Origin: Chloroflexota bacterium
Lineage (GTDB): Bacteria > Chloroflexota > Anaerolineae > Anaerolineales > Villigracilaceae
Assembly: GCA_024224815.1 (NCBI GenBank)
Contig: JAAENC010000680.1
Coordinates: forward strand, 1-64,000
Length of the DNA: 64,000 nucleotides
Direction: 5' to 3'
The position numbers and the translations under genes are program-made. How positions within the stretch are numbered: position 1 is the stretch's first letter; each line of letters begins with the position of its first letter. The notes under the pieces were generated by a model. The model had not been told where the DNA came from, made no database searches, and saw nothing but the letters and a program-made list of their open reading frames with translations. Below, piece after piece: positions 25,808 through 34,561 of this stretch.

Positions 25808-26236
25808 TCAAAAGTGCTTTGTCAGGCACCAGTGATTACCATCTTTTGCTGAAAAATAGATAACGCCATCCATTAGTTGATGAACAAGGTGAATTCCAAA
25901 ACCACGAATTTGAAGACCGCCAAAATCAGGGCTTGGAATCTGCTCGGGGTCAAAGCTTTCTCCTGTATCACGAATATCAACAATTAGCCGAGCTGGTTCA
26001 GACCAAAGCTCAATCTTGATGTAGATATTTGCATCTTTAATATCTTTATAAGCATGATCAACAACATTTGTGCAGGCTTCATGAACGCCAAGTTGAATAG
26101 CGTAAAAATCATCTTTGTTTTTTTTCAATATCTCATCACGTTCAAACAATGCTTCAAGACAAGCGCTGACTATATTCAGGTATTTATGATTTGCGGGTAT
26201 GGTCAGTTCAATTTGATCTGTCTTTTTCATTTCCAT
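25808..26236 (-). CDS. RsbW-like anti-sigma serine kinase (HATPase)
   Basis: A 142-residue GHKL ATPase. The N-box is VHEACTNVVDHAYKD, the G1 box is VDIRDTGESFDP and the G2 region is GFGIHLVHQLMD. It has no membrane or sensor domain. The family phosphorylates STAS antagonists and sequesters a sigma factor, though no sigma gene is in this window. It overlaps the phosphatase gene by 10 bases. Confidence 0.87.
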   Translation of the reverse strand: MEMKKTDQIELTIPANHKYLNIVSACLEALFERDEILKKNKDDFYAIQLGVHEACTNVVDHAYKDIKDANIYIKIELWSEPARLIVDIRDTGESFDPEQIPSPDFGGLQIRGFGIHLVHQLMDGVIYFSAKDGNHWCLTKHF

Positions 26237-27501
26237 AATTCTTTTCCTTCAATTACCTTGATCACTAAAAGAGTTTGGTCGTCACTTTGGGGATAGCCAG
26301 ATGCAAACTGATTAATCGTTCGCACAATACCATCTTTGATTTCATCTGCGGAACCTTCGCGGAGTTCTTCTATTAGATTTAATAATTTGCTATAGCCGAA
26401 CATTTCTCTGGCTGGGTTTTCGGCTTCGGTGAATCCATCTGTTCCAACAACCAAAATATCGCCAGGGGAAATATCCAGTATTTGGGATTTGGATAAACTC
26501 TCTGACAAAACGCCTAAAGCTGTACCATCTGCTTCAAGAAAACGGGCGTTTCCGTTGGCTGGGCAAAAAACCACTGGGGAATGGCCTGCGTTGCCGTATG
26601 AAAGCTCGCCTTTATGGGCATTATAAGAGCCAACAAAAACAGTGGCAAAACCTCCTGCGCGCGTGAAATCATCATACATGTTCTGATTGACTTGCGTCAG
26701 AACTTTTTCAGGCGTAGGATTTTGGATGAAGCGAAAACTATTACGCAGTGCATTCAAGGTCATTGACATTAGCAATGCCGCGGGCATACCTTTACCTGAA
26801 ATATCCCCTACAGCGAAAGCGGCGCCTCTATGTAAATGGGATTTTAGATCGTAGAAATCGCCCCCTACTTTCGAGGCTGGTTGAAAGTGAACGGTGATAT
26901 CTAGTCCAGTTTCTGCTGAGGAGGGAATGCTTTTGGGAAGGAGACTCGCTTGCATTTGCCTGGCAGCTTCCATTTCGGCTTGAAACTTTGCTTGTGCTAA
27001 TAATGCCCTGTGGAGCAAACTGTTTTCTACTTGAATCTTGACTTGGTCTGTAATGGTTTGTGCCAAGTTTAGGGTTGGGGATAAAGCTGTTTCAGGGGTA
27101 TCAACTTGAAATCCAAGTTTGACGCATCCGTTATCGTTGTCTTTTTGCTCGATGATATAAACCGGAGTATTGTTTACTAAGCATATCCGCTGAAAAGCGT
27201 CCACAGTTTCGTGAACAGTATTTGTCAACAGGACAATCTCTTTGGGGTCAAAATAATTGGTGGGAAAATCGACCAATAAGGGGGGCTGATTGTCGATATT
27301 AACGACTATAAAGACTGCCTCGGCATTTAGAATCTGTTTTGCGTGTTCTGCGAGAATTGGCAATAACTGCTCAATATCAAATTGTTGAGCAGTTGATTGC
27401 GCCAAAGCGGAAATTGCCAGGAGTTGGTCTTGAGCTTCTGAAAGAGCTTCAGCCAGAAGGTCTAGCTCGGATGAGGAGGACATTATTCTTTCCCTTAGCA
27501 A
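26227..27501 (-). CDS. RsbU-like PP2C phosphatase with GAF domain
   Basis: A 424-residue protein. A GAF-like sensor covers about 25-175, a short coil (LLHRALLAQAKFQAEMEAARQMQ) follows, and then comes the SpoIIE-type PP2C domain with VGGDFYDL, FAVGDISGKGMPAAL, YGNAGHSPVVF and LVVGTDGFTEA. The metal-binding aspartates are present. It should dephosphorylate one or both neighbouring STAS proteins. It abuts the upstream STAS gene and overlaps the RsbW-like gene. Confidence 0.88.
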   Translation of the reverse strand: MLRERIMSSSSELDLLAEALSEAQDQLLAISALAQSTAQQFDIEQLLPILAEHAKQILNAEAVFIVVNIDNQPPLLVDFPTNYFDPKEIVLLTNTVHETVDAFQRICLVNNTPVYIIEQKDNDNGCVKLGFQVDTPETALSPTLNLAQTITDQVKIQVENSLLHRALLAQAKFQAEMEAARQMQASLLPKSIPSSAETGLDITVHFQPASKVGGDFYDLKSHLHRGAAFAVGDISGKGMPAALLMSMTLNALRNSFRFIQNPTPEKVLTQVNQNMYDDFTRAGGFATVFVGSYNAHKGELSYGNAGHSPVVFCPANGNARFLEADGTALGVLSESLSKSQILDISPGDILVVGTDGFTEAENPAREMFGYSKLLNLIEELREGSADEIKDGIVRTINQFASGYPQSDDQTLLVIKVIEGKELWK

Positions 27502-27864
27502 TTAAAGCAGTTTTTCAATATACTCGGCACGGGCTTTCTCAAAAGCGTCTTCTTGAGTTGTGTATATTCTAAACGCCTGATCCATACGAGTAAGTTCAAA
27601 AATAATTTGTACGGGTTGCTGTAAATTGCATAATGCCAAATCGCCACCTTTTTCACGACAATGTTTCATTCCTCTGACAAGTGACGCCAGTGCAGTACTG
27701 TCAATAAAATTGACTTTTTTCAAATCAACAAGTAAATATTCTTGTGATGCAGGGATATTTTCATCCGTCCACTTAATAAATTCGGGGGCAACGTGAGCAT
27801 CAAAACGACCAGAAAGTTCTATCAGCTTGATTATTGGCTCGGGGGATAAGGCTTTTGTGTTCAT
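27502..27864 (-). CDS. second STAS-domain antagonist
   Basis: A 120-residue STAS protein. VDLKKVNFIDSTALASLV carries S56. It differs clearly from the other STAS protein at 25300, so the system has one kinase, one phosphatase and two antagonists. It abuts the phosphatase gene downstream. Confidence 0.85.
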   Translation of the reverse strand: MNTKALSPEPIIKLIELSGRFDAHVAPEFIKWTDENIPASQEYLLVDLKKVNFIDSTALASLVRGMKHCREKGGDLALCNLQQPVQIIFELTRMDQAFRIYTTQEDAFEKARAEYIEKLL

Positions 27865-27889
27865 ATTCGCTCCTTTTCTAGGGTTCTAT

Positions 27890-29104
27890 CTATATTGATT
27901 GGGTAGCTGGCAAAAAGGATATTTCTTTTTGCAGTTGAGCGTAATGTAATAAGTACCAATCTGCAACTTCTGCAATTGGGAGACCACGAGCCGCAAGATA
28001 ATTTTGTTGCCCCAAAGTGATTCGATTATCTGAATTATCGATTACTCTGGAGATTGCTTTTGCTAGAGTGAAAGAGCTATCAGGTAAAAAAGTTTCACCT
28101 GTATATCCTTCTTCGCCGATTAGTTCAATAAAATCGCCGATTTCAGGCAAAACAGCTGCTTTGCCAAAGGAGCCAGCCTGATGTAAAACACCTGAGCTAC
28201 CGGTGGTGCTAGTATAGGGGAAAACAACTACAGCAGCATCACCAAATATCTTTGGCACATCTTCTTCTTCAACATATCCTGTAAAGCGGATATTAGGAAT
28301 ATGAGTACATCGCTCGGCAACACCTTCAAGATAGCCAGGAGCATTGGGACTACTGGTCCCAGCGATAACCAACTCTACTGGTTGCTCACCTGAGCGGTTT
28401 TGCAGAATTTCAAAAGCTTCGATCAGAATTTCAACTTTCTTGTATGTGCCAAATTTACCAAAAGTCATTATTTGTAGAGGGCCCTCTGGTAAATCCATCG
28501 AGGGTTGTTCGATATCATTAAAAGTTCCATGTGGTATTAAGACAGCATTATTAGCTCTATATTTTTCTTGCAGAATTTCGACATATCGAGGAATAGTTAG
28601 CGCTACCAAGTCTGCACTGAGTACTAAGTGAGTGAGTATTGTCCCAGCAAAACGAATGACTGCCTGCGTTATTGGGTTGGTACCAAACCCTGCACTTTTT
28701 AGATCCACTGTTTCCATAATATTATGCAACAATACAACCGTGGGGAATTTTAACAGTTTTGAAAAGAGCGGTGCCAACAGCCCTAAGCCGCCTGCTATTT
28801 TACGATCTCCAAAACTGGCAAATTGGATATTGAAAAGTACGGCATCAGGTTTATTTTCTCGAAGTGTGTGTGCTATTCGCAAGGGATTTGTTGGGTCATT
28901 GAAGCGCCAGCAAGGGATAATATGCACAGAGCCATCTTCGCTGGAGGGATAAACTTCATCAGGTTCATTTGTGGGAAGTTCATCTACCAGCAGAATAATT
29001 TCTTCTACTTCCTCTTTTGTCTTCAATCCTTCTACCAGATGATAGGCATATTCATTGAGAGAGCCTTTGCCGGGGGGGTAAGTTGTTACGATTGCGAGTT
29101 TCAT
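27890..29104 (-). CDS. family 4-type glycosyltransferase
   Basis: A 404-residue GT-B glycosyltransferase. The N-terminus MKLAIVTTYPPGKGSLNEYAYHL is the acceptor-side start. The C-terminal donor half contains LQIMTFGKFGTYKKVEILIEAFE, the VVVFPYTSTTGSSGVLHQA block with the sugar-nucleotide pocket, and a following Glu-rich stretch. Unknown sugar specificity; the adjacent GDP-mannose pyrophosphorylase makes mannose plausible. Confidence 0.85.
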   Translation of the reverse strand: MKLAIVTTYPPGKGSLNEYAYHLVEGLKTKEEVEEIILLVDELPTNEPDEVYPSSEDGSVHIIPCWRFNDPTNPLRIAHTLRENKPDAVLFNIQFASFGDRKIAGGLGLLAPLFSKLLKFPTVVLLHNIMETVDLKSAGFGTNPITQAVIRFAGTILTHLVLSADLVALTIPRYVEILQEKYRANNAVLIPHGTFNDIEQPSMDLPEGPLQIMTFGKFGTYKKVEILIEAFEILQNRSGEQPVELVIAGTSSPNAPGYLEGVAERCTHIPNIRFTGYVEEEDVPKIFGDAAVVVFPYTSTTGSSGVLHQAGSFGKAAVLPEIGDFIELIGEEGYTGETFLPDSSFTLAKAISRVIDNSDNRITLGQQNYLAARGLPIAEVADWYLLHYAQLQKEISFLPATQSI

Positions 29105-29136
29105 TTTAGGTCTCCAATATTTTTTTCGTAGTTCAC

Positions 29137-30228
29137 TTATAGATACGTATCTCTATTTTCGGCTTTTAGCTTTCCTACAACTTCGCGTACGTCTTGTGCC
29201 TGACCGCGTTGGGCAATCAAAAGGACATCGCTACTATCAACAATGACCAAATCTTCTACGCCGATGGTAACGACCAAGCGACCGTTGCCATAAACCAGGG
29301 TTTCACGGGTGTTTTGGGAAATATGATCACCTTTGATGGTGATATTGCCTTCGGCATCATCGGGGAGAACAACGTCGAAGAGAGAATCCCATGAGCCAAC
29401 ATCGCTCCAATCTAAGCCGCTGGCGGGCAGGATGGCGACTTTTCGGGCATCTTCCATGATGCCATAGTCGATGGTTTCATTTTTCAGGGGCAGCCACACT
29501 TTTGATATAACGGAAGCAAGTTGAGGGCTTGAGAGTGATGCGGCTATTTCATCCAAAGCGGATTTTAGCTCAGGCATCTGGCGATCTATTTCGTTGAGAA
29601 TGGTTTTCGTCTTCCAGATGAATATGCCTGAATTCCATGAATAACCACCGCGTACGCTCATTTCGTAGGCTTCTTTCTTACCAGGTTTTTCCTTGAAGCG
29701 TTTGACATCATAAACGGGGTACTCGTAGGTGTTGGGAAGTTTTTCGCCGCGCTGAATATAACCATAACCGGTGGCAGGGAAAGTGGGAGTGATGCCGAGC
29801 GTGACTAGATAATCGTCGGTGGCTACGTTGGTGGCTGTTTCAACCAGATGATTAAAAAGGTCGAGATTGCGGATGAAGTGATCAGCGGGAAAGATGCCCA
29901 TCACGGCTTCGGGGTCACGCTGATGAAGAACAGTAGCGGCGAAGCCAACGACAGAAGCTGTGCCGCGTGGTGCAGGCTCGATCAGAAAATTCTCTTCGGG
30001 CAGGTCAGATACCTGAGTTTTGAGTAACTCGGCTTGTTCTGCAACAGTTACAACTAGAATACGCTCGGTTGGAAAATAGCCTTGCAAGCGTTCGACTGTG
30101 CTTTGGAAAAGAGTCTTTTCGCCGAGTATTGGTAGGGCTTGCTTGGGGGTGGCTTTGCGGGAGAGGGGCCAAAGTCGAGTTCCGCCACCACCAGCCATAA
30201 TGACTGCATACGAATGATTTGTATTCAT
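29137..30228 (-). CDS. manC: mannose-1-phosphate guanylyltransferase
   Basis: A 363-residue nucleotidyltransferase making GDP-mannose. The signature is VIMAGGGGTRLWPLSRKATPKQ near the N-terminus, then FPADHFI, FKEKPGKKEAYEM and a WNSGIFIWK block. The C-terminal left-handed helix region is short, and the fused isomerase domain seen in longer ManC proteins is absent. It supplies donor sugar to the glycosyltransferases on either side. Confidence 0.87.
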   Translation of the reverse strand: MNTNHSYAVIMAGGGGTRLWPLSRKATPKQALPILGEKTLFQSTVERLQGYFPTERILVVTVAEQAELLKTQVSDLPEENFLIEPAPRGTASVVGFAATVLHQRDPEAVMGIFPADHFIRNLDLFNHLVETATNVATDDYLVTLGITPTFPATGYGYIQRGEKLPNTYEYPVYDVKRFKEKPGKKEAYEMSVRGGYSWNSGIFIWKTKTILNEIDRQMPELKSALDEIAASLSSPQLASVISKVWLPLKNETIDYGIMEDARKVAILPASGLDWSDVGSWDSLFDVVLPDDAEGNITIKGDHISQNTRETLVYGNGRLVVTIGVEDLVIVDSSDVLLIAQRGQAQDVREVVGKLKAENRDTYL

Positions 30229-30246
30229 TTTATTCTCCTTTTTTCC

Positions 30247-31020
30247 TTAGACTAAGCCCGCGTAACTACCGCGTAGATCATTTATTTTGATTTTTGCCAA
30301 AGCGATTAGAAAACGTTGCGCTTCTTTGTGGGTATTTACTTTTGAACCAGGGGCATCAATCCATGCTACGGGGACTTCTGCGACCTTGAAGCCATACTTT
30401 GATGCTAGATAAAGAATTTCCAGATCAAAGGAAAATCCCATTTCGGTTTGTGTGTTATGCAATTTCATTGCAGCTTCACGGCTATAAAGCTTGAAGCCAC
30501 ATTGGGTATCTCTAACGCCAATCTGAAAAACATATTTCACAATCCAGCGTAAACCATCGCTGAGTAATTGCCGAAAGAAAGAACGCTTCATTTCTTCGGC
30601 ACCTTCTACTGCTCTTGAGCCAATGGCTATATCAAAATCTTTTTCAATAATTTTGGAGAGCAAACTTTCCAATTCTTCAATGGGAGTGGAATTGTCTGCG
30701 TCCACAAAGAGGATATATTCACCGCGTGCGGCTAAAATTCCACGTTGGACAGCGCTTCCCTTTCCTCCATTTTTGCTTGCTACCAATATACGAACATTTG
30801 CCAGCCCCAAGCTTTTTACCAATTCAATCGTATTATCGGTTGAGCCATCGTCTGCAATGACCAGTTCCCATGGATATCCTTGTATTGAGACATGGGAGGC
30901 AATTGCGCCAATTGTAGGGATAATACGCTCTTCTTCGTTGTATGCAGGAATAATGACAGATAGATAAGGGGTTTGATTTATGGGGGTTTCTTTCCAAGCT
31001 TGATATTTTTTATACGACAT
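30247..31020 (-). CDS. polyprenyl/dolichyl-phosphate sugar synthase-like GT2
   Basis: A 257-residue family 2 glycosyltransferase without membrane segments. YLSVIIPAYNEEERI, VIADDGSTDNT, FVDADNSTP (the DxD-type motif) and RDTQCGFKLYSREA are typical of ALG5/DPM1-like proteins that load a sugar on polyprenyl phosphate. With the GDP-mannose enzyme downstream and a PIG-V-like protein upstream, it fits a lipid-linked mannose route. Confidence 0.82.
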   Translation of the reverse strand: MSYKKYQAWKETPINQTPYLSVIIPAYNEEERIIPTIGAIASHVSIQGYPWELVIADDGSTDNTIELVKSLGLANVRILVASKNGGKGSAVQRGILAARGEYILFVDADNSTPIEELESLLSKIIEKDFDIAIGSRAVEGAEEMKRSFFRQLLSDGLRWIVKYVFQIGVRDTQCGFKLYSREAAMKLHNTQTEMGFSFDLEILYLASKYGFKVAEVPVAWIDAPGSKVNTHKEAQRFLIALAKIKINDLRGSYAGLV

Positions 31021-31128
31021 AAGAGCACCTCAAGAAGAATGTTTTTTATTATTCACATTATCCTTGCCCCGAATAAAAAAACTATTAAATAATTCTTTAG
31101 GTACTCTTTAGTTTTATGTCCTGAGCTT

Positions 31129-32325
31129 CTAAGCGACAAATATCCAATTCACAAAAATGGCGGTCATTAGCCCCAGCAGACTGGCGAAACCAACGCTTAG
31201 ATAGCGGTCAACTTTTGGGTTTTTCCCCATTTCCCCAAGCATCATAAAAATTGGAAAACAGACTAATACATAGCGCAAAATACTTTGACTGCTAGATGAA
31301 GCGGGTAGGACGAGCATGATCAACACATAGATACTATAACCAGCTCCCAAACGTTTCCACGCACCTAGGGCCAGACCTATAGCTCCCACAAAAGTGATTA
31401 TATTCAGGAAGCTCAGCGTGTTATGCTGGTTAAAACCATCAGCAAAGATATAACGAAGATCATTAGCAATGACGGCAAAAGGACCAATATTCTCTCTGTT
31501 CCAGGCACTTTGTACAGAAGCAAAAGCAATGGAATCACCAAAATTCAATTTTAAAAAAGCCATATAACTGAGCAAACCAAGGGGGATTAGCCCGATAATC
31601 AGAAGTTCTAACCAGTCTTGTTTTATGCCTCGTCTCAGATCGAGCCAGGCTTTTTGGCTGTGGATTTGATTCAGAGTCCAACCATGCACTCGTAGCCATT
31701 CCCACATCACCAACCCCCAAGTAAACACCCCAACCACTCTGGTTGCCGAAGCCAAAATGCCCATCAGGGTCGCCAAATTCCATTGCCGCAGACGAGCAAA
31801 GTAAATAACTGCTACTGAGCAAAGCAAAAACAGGCTTTCTGTGTACATACTGCTTAAGAAAAAGGAGGTCGGAAAAAATGCCAGATAAAAAACTGTGCGG
31901 TACGCACTATCTTTATCTACAAATTCAAGCAGAGCTAATTTGTACAGGAATAAGAAAGCCCCCAAAAGAGCCGTATTGCTTATCACTATACTTGCAATGA
32001 TGATATTTATCCCAAAAGTAGAACTGAGAATGTCCACCAGTAATGGGTACATAGGGAAAAAGGCTACATTGCTCATTTGACCTGGTCGCAACCAATAACC
32101 CTGTTCCACGATCCACTTGTACCATTGGCTATCCCAACGCGCCCACATTGCCCAAAAGGGGTGAATCTCTTCAGGCATCCAATGCCCCGTATCTGTGGGG
32201 AGCATAACATTGCCAATATGAGCAGCACCAAATATGATTAGGCGAGATAGGGTGAAAACCATCACAATTTGAAAGAGCCAATGATATTTTTTTGTTTTTT
32301 CGCGTACTTCTTTCACTACATTCAT
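31129..32325 (-). CDS. GPI-mannosyltransferase-2/PIG-V-like membrane glycosyltransferase
   Basis: A 398-residue GT-C protein with about 9 to 10 membrane segments. The first outer loop carries MWARWDSQWYKWIVEQGYW, the acidic catalytic motif region of PIG-V-like enzymes. FFPTSFFLSSMYTESLFLL is also characteristic. It would use polyprenyl-phosphate mannose to glycosylate a surface acceptor. Its start overlaps the stop of the upstream gene as ATGA. Confidence 0.78.
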   Translation of the reverse strand: MNVVKEVREKTKKYHWLFQIVMVFTLSRLIIFGAAHIGNVMLPTDTGHWMPEEIHPFWAMWARWDSQWYKWIVEQGYWLRPGQMSNVAFFPMYPLLVDILSSTFGINIIIASIVISNTALLGAFLFLYKLALLEFVDKDSAYRTVFYLAFFPTSFFLSSMYTESLFLLCSVAVIYFARLRQWNLATLMGILASATRVVGVFTWGLVMWEWLRVHGWTLNQIHSQKAWLDLRRGIKQDWLELLIIGLIPLGLLSYMAFLKLNFGDSIAFASVQSAWNRENIGPFAVIANDLRYIFADGFNQHNTLSFLNIITFVGAIGLALGAWKRLGAGYSIYVLIMLVLPASSSSQSILRYVLVCFPIFMMLGEMGKNPKVDRYLSVGFASLLGLMTAIFVNWIFVA

Positions 32326-34241
32326 TGCACACCTCCAATTTTCAGTTTGATATCTTCAAAGCTTACCGGGCCACGGTATGCCAATAAACCAATAAAGCCT
32401 TCCTGCCTGACAAGCGGAATACTCTTAGTGATCAATTCATCGTTGATATAAAGGTCATAAGCATTATTTCTCACCGCAATTTTGACTTTGTAGGTATTTG
32501 TTGGGGCACTTTCAGCAAAAGAAGCAGAGCTTTGCCCAACAAAAATTTTATCTTCGTTGAAATATCCCCAGAAGACACCTTTCCCATTACCCGACAAACG
32601 CACCAGATGAGAATTAGCATGATCATCTTGCGTAGCCATATGAAAAACTAGCCCTCCTCCCACATCATCGAATTCTGTGGCATCTGGCAAGGTGATTGTG
32701 CTCTCAAGCGTATAAACGCCCGCAAATACACCTGTGCTCAAGACATAATCACTGTGGTCCGTGTTGTTTTGTTGAATAGCTAGACCTTCTTGTGTCCAAT
32801 CACCGTTGATGATGTGCATATCACCAAGCAAATTTACAGAAGATGATGAAGGAAGCGTATCAAGCTCAAATTCAGGCTTGCTACCGTTTGTCAACGCGGG
32901 ATTAGTCCCGGGGCTGATTTTGCTATTTTCGCCACTCACCCACAAATCGTTCAGCAATCCAGTAATATCTATCATCCCAAACGCTGCTGCGCTGCGCGAT
33001 GTGATCAATCCAATATAGCCAGAGTTTCTCACTAGGGGGACATTATTGGCTATTTGTTGATTGTCTACAAAAATCGTGTAAACGTCATCGCCACTGAGAA
33101 CTTTGATGGTATGAGGCGTCCCTTCTCTGGTGGGCAAGATTGCGTGCCCCTGCCCAGTGAAGTTGCCGCTAGCATCGTAATAGCCCCAGAAAATCCCCTT
33201 GCCAGACTCGGCATAACGAACCATATGCGCGCCATTTGTCTGGTAAGGCGTTGGCATATTGAAAAGCACGCCTGCGCCAATATCTTCCTGATGCGTGAAA
33301 GTGGCTTGCAGGATGAATGATTGAAATATGCTGGGTTCATAGCCAATACCAAAATCGTATCCGGTGGGGTCTTTTTGGGTCAGGTAACCATCTACAATAT
33401 CCCAGTCTCCAGAAAATGGCACCCAACCATTGGATGCAGAGCCGCCAGCAAAATTGCTAGTGTAGATCATATCGCCAACAACTGGCTCTGCGATTTCACG
33501 AGGAAGAGTCTCGACTTCGCTTAGATTAACATCGAAAATGCTATCTTCGATTTCAGTGAGCGTGAGGTCGTCAAAAGTTACTGAGCCACCGGAAGCTACC
33601 AAGCCAACCAGTCCATCATGATAAACAAGTGGACGGTTTTCAATTAGGGTTTGCCCATTGATTTGGACGGCGTAAATTTCATCTCCCACCAGCACATCCA
33701 AGCGGAAGGGTTGCTCCAATGAGTTGAGCGGAATACGAATCTGCTCTTTATACCCATCATCTTCCGTGACCAAGCCGGTTGAGAGTTCGAAATTTCTATT
33801 ATCGGCTCTTACTTCGGCGCGGTGGTGCCGGGTGTAAATCTCAGGGTATTGGGCATTGAAGCTGATCCCCGCACTCTGTCCACCATCCGATAAATCTATC
33901 TTTACCGAGATACGATATGGCTGTTCTTCCACCAACCAATGCGACACATATATTTGTGCCTCTACAACTTCAGGATCTGTTTGGTGTAGTTTTTCTTCAG
34001 ACAATGTCCACTTTCCGACACCTTCCTGAGAAAACCAACGATGAATTTCAATATCTTGAAAGTTTTGCTCATAGGGATAAATGAAAGTATCGAAAGCCTC
34101 TGACGGTGACAGGCGTTTATGTAACCCCCAGTTAATTGCAAGGAGCGCCAAACCAATAAGAGCAATCGGAAAGGATTTTTTTAGAATAGATAGGAAGTTG
34201 AAATTGCTAAAAGAGTTTGTGCTTTTTTTTTCGCTCATCAT
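32322..34241 (-). CDS. membrane-anchored protein with three concanavalin/LamG-like repeats
   Basis: About 639 residues from the ATG at 34241, which has AAAGG four bases upstream; a longer frame to 34508 runs through a mobile repeat and is not credible. One N-terminal membrane anchor (about 20-40) is followed by three tandem beta-sandwich domains, each closing on a V/S-F-D/E-D-I/L strand. Domains 2 and 3 share the block HMVRYAESGKGIFWGYYD / HLVRLSGNGKGVFWGYFN. It is likely surface exposed and carbohydrate binding, and is coupled to the PIG-V-like gene by an ATGA overlap. Confidence 0.7.
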   Translation of the reverse strand: MMSEKKSTNSFSNFNFLSILKKSFPIALIGLALLAINWGLHKRLSPSEAFDTFIYPYEQNFQDIEIHRWFSQEGVGKWTLSEEKLHQTDPEVVEAQIYVSHWLVEEQPYRISVKIDLSDGGQSAGISFNAQYPEIYTRHHRAEVRADNRNFELSTGLVTEDDGYKEQIRIPLNSLEQPFRLDVLVGDEIYAVQINGQTLIENRPLVYHDGLVGLVASGGSVTFDDLTLTEIEDSIFDVNLSEVETLPREIAEPVVGDMIYTSNFAGGSASNGWVPFSGDWDIVDGYLTQKDPTGYDFGIGYEPSIFQSFILQATFTHQEDIGAGVLFNMPTPYQTNGAHMVRYAESGKGIFWGYYDASGNFTGQGHAILPTREGTPHTIKVLSGDDVYTIFVDNQQIANNVPLVRNSGYIGLITSRSAAAFGMIDITGLLNDLWVSGENSKISPGTNPALTNGSKPEFELDTLPSSSSVNLLGDMHIINGDWTQEGLAIQQNNTDHSDYVLSTGVFAGVYTLESTITLPDATEFDDVGGGLVFHMATQDDHANSHLVRLSGNGKGVFWGYFNEDKIFVGQSSASFAESAPTNTYKVKIAVRNNAYDLYINDELITKSIPLVRQEGFIGLLAYRGPVSFEDIKLKIGGVQ

Positions 34242-34326
34242 GATACCTTTGTGGACTGGTAGGTAATAAGTATCCGAGCAAAAATTTTTTGGCATTTTAA
34301 TACAAGATCGTAAATCGTAAAATGAT

Positions 34327-34461
34327 GTGAAACCTGCCCCCCTCAGCCCCCCCCCAAATGCCAAAAGCGTGGAATTTGGGGGGAGGAATACATTTTCTCC
34401 CCTAAATTCGACAGCACTATCGTCGCATTTGGGGGAGATGCCCGATAGGGCAGAGGGGGCA
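34327..34461. repeat. MITE-like imperfect inverted repeat
   Basis: About 135 bases. The left arm GCCCCCCTCAGCC...CCCCCAAATGC...GGAATTTGGGGGGAG pairs with a right arm ending GGCAGAGGGGGC, around an AT-rich centre GAATACATTTT. The G/C-tract and AAATGC blocks recur on both arms. No gene is encoded. It is the only feature of the 320-base gap 34242-34561. Confidence 0.7.
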
Positions 34462-34561
34462 AGTTTTACCAAATTATTTATGCTCACGTTCAAACTAAAG
34501 TATTTCATGTGGGCGTTAAAATGGAGTTAAGAAGATATTGAAGATCTCTCTATATTTTCTT

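Noticed and set aside
34242-34508. N-terminal extension of the LamG-like protein
   Set aside because: The translation runs through the MITE-like inverted repeat; a ribosome binding site and ATG at 34241 fit better.
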